Assembly (NCBI GenBank): GCA_027064085.1
Contig: JAMOQH010000155.1
Span: 1-31,277, forward strand
DNA from: a bacterium
GTDB lineage: Bacteria; UBP6; JAFGXH01
Length of the DNA stretch: 31,277 nucleotides
Direction of reading: 5' to 3'
The notes beneath the pieces were generated by a model. That model made no database searches and had not been told where the DNA came from. It saw nothing but the letters and a program-made list of their open reading frames with translations. Below are positions 25,254 to 31,277 of the stretch, piece by piece. Numbering within the stretch: position 1 is the stretch's first letter; each line of letters starts with the position of its first letter. A program made the translations under genes and the position numbers.

Positions 25254-27638
25254 GTGAATAGAAATATTGTAAAAAAAGAAAATTTAAATAATTACTGTGA
25301 TTATAAAAAATTCAACTTTAAAACAACAAAAACCTTAAGTTCTGAAATAACTCCAATAGGACAAGATAGAGCTATTGAGGCTATAACAACGGCATTAAAT
25401 ATAAAAAAGAAAGGATTTAACTTGTTTTTATCTGGTAATTCAGGTTGTGGTAAATCGTCTGTAATAAAAGCAATTCTTGAAGCTAGAGCAGTTGAAGAAA
25501 CTCCACCTAATGATTGGATTTATTTACATAATTTTGATAATACATCTGTTCCTATTGCGGTAGAAGTAGAAAAAGGAAAGGCTAAAAAATTTACTAAAGC
25601 ACTAAATAAAGTAATTGATGAATTTATTCCACAAGTCCCTAAAACTTATGAATCTAAAGAATTTAAAAATGAAAGAAAGGCAATCTTGAAGGAATATGAT
25701 AACAAAGAAATTGAGATTGAACAAAATCTTTCACAAAAAATGATGGAATATGGCTTTGTTTTAGGAAAGGGTGATGATGGTGGTTATACGGCTACGCCAT
25801 TTAATGAAAATGGAGATCTTTTAACTTCTGAAGCTATATTAAAACTTTCCTCAAAGGAAAGAGAAAAAATAGAAAAAAATCAAAGAAAAGTTCAAGTTTT
25901 AACAGATAAAGCATATAAAAAATCCAATGATCTAGATAAAAAAATTAAAAAGAAGTTTGAAAAGCACTTAAATAAAGTTATTTTAGATGCTTTAGAAAAT
26001 GTAGGATTTTACAATTTGCAAAAAACATATAAGTTTAATCAGGATTTAAAAAATCATTTAAAAGAAATTAAAGAAGATATCAATGAAAATGCCCATACCT
26101 TTGCTGCTTTGCTAATTGAAGATGAGTTTTTAAATCAGTATAAAAGAGGAGCAACTCTTGATGATTTAACTCAAAGGTATAAAGTTAATTTATTTATTAA
26201 TAATGAAAAATTAAAGGGTGCTCCGGTAATTATAGATAATAACCCAACAATAACATCGATTTTTGGAATGATAGAGTATGTTGATGATCCCAATAAAGGT
26301 CCCATAACTTCATTTATCCATATTAAGCCAGGTAAAATACATCAAGCAAATGGTGGATATTTAGTTTTAGAAGCTATGGATTTATATAAAAACCCTAGAT
26401 TATGGGAAATGCTAAAGCGAGTAATTAGAAATCAAGAAATACAAATTGGTGATGATACATTTATACATTCTTCAAGGATTGCTGTTAGAATTGAACCACA
26501 GCCTATTCCTGTAAATATGAAGGTAATATTAGTTGGTACGCCTGATTTACATGAATATTTTATGACTTATGATGATAATTTTGATAGATTATTTAAAATT
26601 ACAGCTGATTTTAACTCAGAAATACCAAGAAATGAAGAAAATGAAGCTAAATATGCTTCTTTTATTGGTTCTAAATGCACTGAAGATGGTTTATTACACT
26701 TAGATAGAAAAGCTGTTAGTAAAGTAATAGAGCATTCTTCATGGCTTATAGAAGACCAATTTATGTTATCTACTAATTTTAGTAAAATCGTAGATTTATT
26801 AGTAGAAGCTGATTATATTGCAAGACAAAAAAATAAAAAAGTTATTTCTAGTGAATGTATTGAAGAGACAATAAGGAAAATAGATTTTAGGCTTAAAAAA
26901 GAAAATGAAGAGTTTCAAAGATGGATTAAGGAAAATATTATTTATATTAAAACAGATGATTCCTTAGTTGGAGAAATAAATGGTTTGACTGTTTTGACAA
27001 CTGGAGAATATAGTTTTGGACTTCCCGTAAGAATTACGGCAAAAACTTTTGTTGGTGATTTAGGAATTGTAAATATTGAAAGAGAAGTTAGAATGAGTGG
27101 TAAAATTCATGATAAAGGGGTAATGACTCTTTCTGGTTACCTAGGAAATATTTTTGGACAAACAAAGCCATTGTCATTTGAGGCTTCTATTACATTTGAG
27201 CAGCAATATTATCATATTGATGGAGATAGTGCCTCTTCGACTGAATTATATGCAATTTTGAGTAGTTTGTCCGGTATTCCAATAAAACAAAACTTTGCAG
27301 TAACTGGTTCAGTTAATCAAAATGGTGAAATACAACCTATAGGTGGAGTTAATGAGAAAATAGAGGGCTTTTATTCTATTTGTAAATATAGAGGCTTTAA
27401 TCATAATGGAGTTATAATACCTAAATCTAATGTAAGAAACTTAATTTTAAAACAAGAAATAATAGATGCTTCTGAAAGAGGTGATTTTAGTATTTATGCA
27501 ATTGATACAATAGAAGAGGGTATTGAAATTCTAACGGGAGTAAATGCAGGTAGTATTGAAGAGGTTGATAGTCTTTTTTATAAGGTAAATGAAAGATTAA
27601 AAGAATTTTATTCTGTTTTGAAAGATGATAAAGAGTAG
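25254..27638 (+). CDS. Lon-related AAA+ protease (AAA_32/LonB-like)
   Basis: The 794-residue protein has an N-terminal region with the AAA Walker A GNSGCGKS (61-68), and a long helical insert (about 130-280) rich in Lys/Glu. The ATPase continues with GGYLVLEAMDL and VRIEPQPIPVNMKVILVG. The C-terminal Lon protease domain has the catalytic Ser in GDSASS (Ser659) and Lys in GGVNEKIEG (Lys702). This is the 'Lon-related putative ATP-dependent protease' family, distinct from LonA. It has no membrane segment, so is cytoplasmic. The GTG at 25254 is chosen, 6 nt after GGAG; the in-frame ATG at 25242 contains that ribosome-binding site and would leave itself without one. No terminator or clear promoter was found in the 65-bp AT-rich gap upstream. 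Confidence 0.9.
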   Translation: MNRNIVKKENLNNYCDYKKFNFKTTKTLSSEITPIGQDRAIEAITTALNIKKKGFNLFLSGNSGCGKSSVIKAILEARAVEETPPNDWIYLHNFDNTSVPIAVEVEKGKAKKFTKALNKVIDEFIPQVPKTYESKEFKNERKAILKEYDNKEIEIEQNLSQKMMEYGFVLGKGDDGGYTATPFNENGDLLTSEAILKLSSKEREKIEKNQRKVQVLTDKAYKKSNDLDKKIKKKFEKHLNKVILDALENVGFYNLQKTYKFNQDLKNHLKEIKEDINENAHTFAALLIEDEFLNQYKRGATLDDLTQRYKVNLFINNEKLKGAPVIIDNNPTITSIFGMIEYVDDPNKGPITSFIHIKPGKIHQANGGYLVLEAMDLYKNPRLWEMLKRVIRNQEIQIGDDTFIHSSRIAVRIEPQPIPVNMKVILVGTPDLHEYFMTYDDNFDRLFKITADFNSEIPRNEENEAKYASFIGSKCTEDGLLHLDRKAVSKVIEHSSWLIEDQFMLSTNFSKIVDLLVEADYIARQKNKKVISSECIEETIRKIDFRLKKENEEFQRWIKENIIYIKTDDSLVGEINGLTVLTTGEYSFGLPVRITAKTFVGDLGIVNIEREVRMSGKIHDKGVMTLSGYLGNIFGQTKPLSFEASITFEQQYYHIDGDSASSTELYAILSSLSGIPIKQNFAVTGSVNQNGEIQPIGGVNEKIEGFYSICKYRGFNHNGVIIPKSNVRNLILKQEIIDASERGDFSIYAIDTIEEGIEILTGVNAGSIEEVDSLFYKVNERLKEFYSVLKDDKE

Positions 27639-27701
27639 ATATGTGAAGAAGTAAGTAATTGTTATTCAAGTGACTTATTATTAAAAGGGTAAAGGAGATT
27701 A

Positions 27702-28646
27702 ATGGATTTTTATTCTGATATATTAAAAGAAAAGAAGATTAGTGATAGGGAGAGTGTTATTGCTATTGGTAATTTTGACGGAGTACATATTGGGCATCAA
27801 TCTATATTGAATAAATTTAAAAATTATCCTGATTTAAACAAAGTTATAATTACTTTTAAGCCACATCCTGTTTTATTTGTAAATCCTACTAAGAATTTAA
27901 AATTAATTATTGCTGATTATGCAGATAAAATTAATATATTGAAAAAATTTAATCCAGATACTATTTTTTTACAAGATTTTTCAAATATAATAAAAAATGC
28001 AAGGCCAATTGATTTTGTAAGAACTCTAAAAGAAAAGTTAAATATGAAGTATTTAATTGTTGGAGATGATTATAATTTTGGAAAGAATAGAGCTGGTAAT
28101 GTTGAATTTTTAAGTAAAATAAGTAATAGTTTTGATTTTAATTTAATTATTGTTCCTCAAATTGAGGAAAATAATTTAAGGATAACATCATCATATATAA
28201 GGAAGCTCCTTTTAAATGGAGAAATAGAATTAGTTAATAAATATTTGTATACTAAGTTTTTTATAAAAGGTTTTGTTGAAACTGGGGCCTCTAGAGGTAA
28301 AAAACTTGGATTTCCTACTGTAAACTTTAAATCTTATGCTTCTAATCAAATATATCCCAATGATGGAGTATATATTACCTTCACTAAAATAGATGGAGAT
28401 ACTAATATTTATAAATCAATTACAAATATTGGTAATAATCCAACATTTAATGAAGATGCTAGAAGAGTAGAGACTCATATTCTGGACTTTAATAAAGATA
28501 TATATTTTAAAAAGATAAAAATATGTTTTCTTAAAAAATTAAGAACAGAAGTTAAATTTAATTCAACAGAAGAATTAGTAGCTCAAATAAATAAAGATAA
28601 AGCTAATACAATAAACTATTTTAATAATATAATAATAACAGTTTGA
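27702..28646 (+). CDS. ribF: Bifunctional riboflavin kinase / FAD synthetase
   Basis: The 314-residue protein has the normal two-domain layout. The N-terminal nucleotidyltransferase has AIGNFDGVHIGHQ (the HxGH-type site), FKPHP, GDDYNFGKNRAG and ITSSYIRKLL. The C-terminal flavokinase (from about 185) has GASRGKKLGFPTVNF and NDGVYITF, then ITNIGNNPTF and ETHILDFN. It converts riboflavin to FMN and then to FAD in the cytoplasm. AAAGGAG lies 6 nt before the ATG. The 63-bp leader is too short for an FMN riboswitch, so none is expected. The histidine kinase gene starts 7 nt downstream. Confidence 0.97.
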   Translation: MDFYSDILKEKKISDRESVIAIGNFDGVHIGHQSILNKFKNYPDLNKVIITFKPHPVLFVNPTKNLKLIIADYADKINILKKFNPDTIFLQDFSNIIKNARPIDFVRTLKEKLNMKYLIVGDDYNFGKNRAGNVEFLSKISNSFDFNLIIVPQIEENNLRITSSYIRKLLLNGEIELVNKYLYTKFFIKGFVETGASRGKKLGFPTVNFKSYASNQIYPNDGVYITFTKIDGDTNIYKSITNIGNNPTFNEDARRVETHILDFNKDIYFKKIKICFLKKLRTEVKFNSTEELVAQINKDKANTINYFNNIIITV

Positions 28647-28653
28647 GGTTATT

Positions 28654-30198
28654 ATGAAACAAAAAAATATAGAATCTGCTTTAAAAAGTAATGAAGAAGC
28701 TTTTAAAATTATATTTGAAAATACTTCTCTAGGTATTTATATTGCAGATATTAATGGAAATATTTTAGATGCAAATAAAACGCTTTTAGAATTATTAGCT
28801 TCTCCATCATTAGAGGCAACTAAAAAAATAAATCTTCTTAAATTCCAACCTCTTATAGATAATGGATATTCTGAGTTATTTAAAACTTGTATTAAAAATA
28901 AAGAAACTATGAGTTTTGAAATAAAATATCAGTCTCTTTGGGGTAAGGAATTAATATATTTTGTACATTTAGTTCCCAAACTAGATGTTAATAAAAATAT
29001 TATGTATATCTACACAATAATGAATGATATAACGAAGCAAAAAAATAAAGAAGAAGAAGAAATGAAAAATCAAAAACTTAAAAGTATAGGTCTTCTTGCT
29101 GGTGGAATTGCTCATGATTTTAATAATTTACTTAATGGCTTGTTTGGTAATTTATCATTGATGAAATACACCATAGAGGAGAATCATCCTGCTTTAGACT
29201 TACTTGAATCTGCAGAATTATCTATTGAAAGAGCAAAATCATTAACAAAACAACTACTTATATTTTCTAAAGGTGGAGAACCTATATTAAGTACAGTAAG
29301 CATGGATAGTTTTATAAAAGAAATTGTTTTATTTCATTTAGCTGGTAGTAATGTAAAGCCTGTATTTAAAATAGATAAAGATATTAAAGTAATTAAAGCA
29401 GATAAGGGGCAAGTTGAACAGGTTATTTCTAATATTGTAATTAATGCAATTCAAGCTATGCCTAATGGGGGGATGTTATATGTTTCTCTTTCTAATACTT
29501 CTTTGCATGCCAATAACGCCATAAATTTAAATACTGGAGAATATTTAGAAATATCAATAAAGGATACGGGAATTGGAATATCTAAAGAGAATTTACAATC
29601 TATTTTTGATCCTTATTTTACAACAAAAGGGCAAGGCAATGGTTTAGGTCTTGCAACATCATATGGCATTATTAATAAACACAAAGGCACTATTATTGTT
29701 GATTCTGAAATAGGAAAATATACAAAATTTACAATATATTTACCCGTTATTAAAAATCCTCCGCTTGTGACTAATAAATTAAATGAAATAATTAAAAAAA
29801 ATAATAGTAAAAACATTAGTAAATTAAATATTTTGATTATGGATGATGAATATATAATTCGAGAATTATTAACCAAAATGCTTGACTTTTTGGGACATAA
29901 GGTTACCACTACTTCAAAAGGTGAAGAGGCAATTGACGAATATTCTAAATCTATTACTAATAATAAAAAATTTGACCTAATAATTAGTGATTTAACTGTT
30001 CCAGGTGGTTTAGGTGGAAAAGAAATGCTAAAAAAAATTCTAGAAATAAACTCAGATGTTTATTGTATTGTATCTAGTGGATACTCTAATGACCCTATAA
30101 TGGCTAATTATCAAGAATATGGATTTGTTGGAGCACTTGAAAAACCGTATACTATAGATATGTTAAAAAAGGCTATTGATAAAGTTTTTATTAAATAA
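28654..30198 (+). CDS. PAS-HisKA-HATPase-REC hybrid histidine kinase
   Basis: The 514-residue protein has no membrane segment, suggesting a cytoplasmic sensor. In order: one PAS domain (about 14-130), an acidic coiled linker, a HisKA dimerisation helix with LLAGGIAHDFNNLLNG (phospho-His154), and an ATPase domain. The ATPase has the N box (Asn260/Asn264), G1 DTGIGIS, F box FDPYFTTK and G2 GQGNGLGLA. A receiver domain (about 391-514) follows, with acidic pocket DD (397-398), phospho-acceptor Asp446 (ISDLTVPG), a Ser/Thr switch (VSSG) and Lys in LEKPY. The HAHDFNN-type H box is typical of this kinase class in deltaproteobacteria. No output domain is fused and no response regulator is adjacent. 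GAGG before the ATG overlaps the ribF stop, so the two genes are probably co-transcribed. Confidence 0.93.
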   Translation: MKQKNIESALKSNEEAFKIIFENTSLGIYIADINGNILDANKTLLELLASPSLEATKKINLLKFQPLIDNGYSELFKTCIKNKETMSFEIKYQSLWGKELIYFVHLVPKLDVNKNIMYIYTIMNDITKQKNKEEEEMKNQKLKSIGLLAGGIAHDFNNLLNGLFGNLSLMKYTIEENHPALDLLESAELSIERAKSLTKQLLIFSKGGEPILSTVSMDSFIKEIVLFHLAGSNVKPVFKIDKDIKVIKADKGQVEQVISNIVINAIQAMPNGGMLYVSLSNTSLHANNAINLNTGEYLEISIKDTGIGISKENLQSIFDPYFTTKGQGNGLGLATSYGIINKHKGTIIVDSEIGKYTKFTIYLPVIKNPPLVTNKLNEIIKKNNSKNISKLNILIMDDEYIIRELLTKMLDFLGHKVTTTSKGEEAIDEYSKSITNNKKFDLIISDLTVPGGLGGKEMLKKILEINSDVYCIVSSGYSNDPIMANYQEYGFVGALEKPYTIDMLKKAIDKVFIK

Positions 30199-30253
30199 AA
30201 TTTTATATATCAGAAATTTAAAACGAAAATAAATTTTAATTTAGTTGAGTTTT

Positions 30254-30278
30254 CAGTTTTAGGGTTAAACTAAAACTG
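30254..30278. terminator. Inverted repeat between convergent genes
   Basis: CAGTTTTAG (30254-30262) and CTAAAACTG (30270-30278) are perfect 9-bp inverted repeats with a 7-nt loop. The right arm includes the stop codon of the minus-strand gene. T-tracts are weak on either side, so a bidirectional terminator is only a guess from position. Confidence 0.35.
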
Positions 30279-31235
30279 TTCTACAGTTGTATAACTTTGT
30301 CCTGCCTTTATAATAACAGCCGCTGTATCTGCAGATTTAACACTAAACAAAGTACCATTATTATAAAATAAATTATTTTTAATGGTCATTTTAGGCATTC
30401 TACTTTCTTGCCATAATGGGTTTATCGCTCCTCCTACATTATATGCAAAAATATTATCAGTAATAATAACATTATTTAATCTTGATTTTGAACTAACTTC
30501 AAGAGTTCCTGCTGTTCCTGTTGTTGGATCTGGATTATAAGGCCAATTTAAAATGAATGAATTATTTTTGAAGATATATTTGTTTAATTTATATCTATAA
30601 TTTGCTGCATCTGCTTTCCAAGCATAGACATTATTTACCATAAAATTGTTTCTAACTTCAACAGTAACATCTTTATCTACAGGCCTAATTAGAGGTGCAG
30701 ATGCTTGTTGAGCACTATTTAAGAATGTATTATCTGCAATAACTAGTTTTTTTAATTCCCAATAAGAAAAATGTAAAATTGGTAGGGTAGTGGAAGTTCC
30801 TTTTAATAAGCAGTTACTCTTTGCATCGTATTTATTTCCTCTATAAACATCCATAACAAGCCCAGAAATATATAATTCCTTCAATGCAGGTTTTCTACCT
30901 TCAAAAGTAAGAATATAAGATGCTCCAACTAAAATAGTTGGTGTATCAAAGGGTGCTCTTTTTTTAAAGTTGTTATCATATCCACCCAAGATTCTTAAAG
31001 TTCCTTTTGGGCTTTTTATTTCCGGGAATCCCCATGTACCTGATTTTGTTTTACCAAAATATTCACCTGCTGCGATTTTAATATTAATGGTATCACCTTT
31101 GTTAGTAGAAAGAATTTCTGCCGCTTTTCTCATTGCCTTGAATAATTTGTTTTTAAAAAAAATATTATCACCATAAAATCTCCTTGATAAATAAATGATT
31201 ATCTTAATAGACTTCAATATATTCAAATAAATCAA
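30270..31235 (-). CDS. Right-handed parallel beta-helix protein, apparently lacking its N-terminus
   Basis: The frame spans 321 residues from a TTG at 31235. Residues from about 20 onward show the opening of pectate-lyase-like surface proteins: FKNKLFKAMRKAAEILS, GDTINIKIAAGEYFGKT, GTLRILGGYDNNFKKRAPFD. Asn-rich beta-helix rungs follow, such as VIADNTFLN, VRNNFMVNN, IFKNNSFIL, IITDNIFAY and TIKNNLFYNN. Proteins of this type are normally exported, but no signal peptide is present and the first ~20 residues look like non-coding AT-rich sequence. The best ribosome-binding site (AAGGAGA, 31179-31185) instead precedes an ATG at 31174 in another frame. The C-terminus stops soon after the last rung. 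It may be a decayed or partial gene, or one needing a frameshift. Enzymatic activity is not evident. Confidence 0.6.
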   Translation of the reverse strand: MIYLNILKSIKIIIYLSRRFYGDNIFFKNKLFKAMRKAAEILSTNKGDTINIKIAAGEYFGKTKSGTWGFPEIKSPKGTLRILGGYDNNFKKRAPFDTPTILVGASYILTFEGRKPALKELYISGLVMDVYRGNKYDAKSNCLLKGTSTTLPILHFSYWELKKLVIADNTFLNSAQQASAPLIRPVDKDVTVEVRNNFMVNNVYAWKADAANYRYKLNKYIFKNNSFILNWPYNPDPTTGTAGTLEVSSKSRLNNVIITDNIFAYNVGGAINPLWQESRMPKMTIKNNLFYNNGTLFSVKSADTAAVIIKAGQSYTTVEQF

Positions 31236-31277
31236 CTAAATATTGTTTAGTTGTTAAAATTTAGTTACTTAAAGTCT

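Noticed and set aside
27639-27701. FMN riboswitch before ribF
   Set aside because: The gap is only 63 nt and shows none of the conserved FMN-element segments.
30970-31176. Plus-strand 68-residue ORF opposite the beta-helix gene
   Set aside because: Antisense to a recognisable beta-helix frame, with no ribosome-binding site.
30239-31241. 10-bp inverted repeats ATTTAGTTGA (30239-30248 and complement 31232-31241) flanking the beta-helix gene, as if a small mobile element
   Set aside because: AT-rich 10-mers recur by chance here; no target duplication and no transposase. The right copy is part of a local dyad (31233-31253).
1-31277. CRISPR array, tRNA/rRNA genes, insertion sequences, prophage genes
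   Set aside because: All gaps between genes are under 300 bp. No regularly spaced repeats, no cloverleaf-like segments and no transposase or integrase motifs were seen.

Overview
The window is 31 kb of very AT-rich bacterial DNA (A/T-heavy third positions, AAA/GAA/TTA codons, frequent TTG and GTG starts). It is densely packed and nearly all on the plus strand. Several family-level signs point loosely to a deltaproteobacterial-type Gram-negative lineage (Myxococcota/Bdellovibrionota/Desulfobacterota in the broad sense): a Cys-rich MopE-motif lipoprotein, an MJ0042 zinc-ribbon plus DUF3426-like membrane protein, a GspE/PilB motor next to a Ycf46 AAA+ ATPase, FtsI carrying a PASTA domain, and a lipid A-type phosphoethanolamine transferase. 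The exact taxon cannot be fixed from sequence reading alone. No rRNA, tRNA, CRISPR array, integrase or transposase was seen.

Layout. 1-612: 3' end of an M20 metallo-hydrolase. 686-2758: an EF-G-like GTPase with degenerate nucleotide-binding motifs, behind a terminator-like hairpin. 2949-4853: Cys-rich lipoprotein. 4904-5899: Sel1-repeat protein, converging on a minus-strand phosphoethanolamine transferase (5896-7551) with overlapping stop codons. 7714-12925: methyltransferase, then a tight GspE/PilB - Ycf46 - zinc-ribbon membrane protein group. 13064-16951: division/cell-wall operon (unknown protein, rsmH, ftsL, ftsI) behind a strong sigma-70 promoter. 17018-21796: DNA repair block sbcD - elaA-like acetyltransferase - sbcC. 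22083-25188: four-gene glycan-transfer cassette (GT2, DUF2304, SMR-like flippase, GT-C membrane glycosyltransferase). 25254-27638: Lon-related AAA_32 protease. 27702-30198: ribF followed by a hybrid histidine kinase. 30270-31235 (minus): beta-helix protein that appears to lack its N-terminus.

How the genes work together. Overlapping stop/start pairs (10191, 14647, 14921, 18803, 22883, 23238) mark translationally coupled sets. Good -35/-10 pairs, mostly TTGACA/TTGACT/TTGATT with 16-17 bp spacers, stand at 2892, 4857, 7660, 13012 and 21831, and mark the likely transcription units.

The most unusual items are: an unrecognised protein with two STAS-like halves in the place where mraZ usually sits; an acetyltransferase translationally coupled into the sbcCD locus; Ycf46 coupled to a pilus-type motor; the EF-G paralogue with non-canonical G motifs behind an attenuator-like leader; and a Gtr-like glycosylation cassette.
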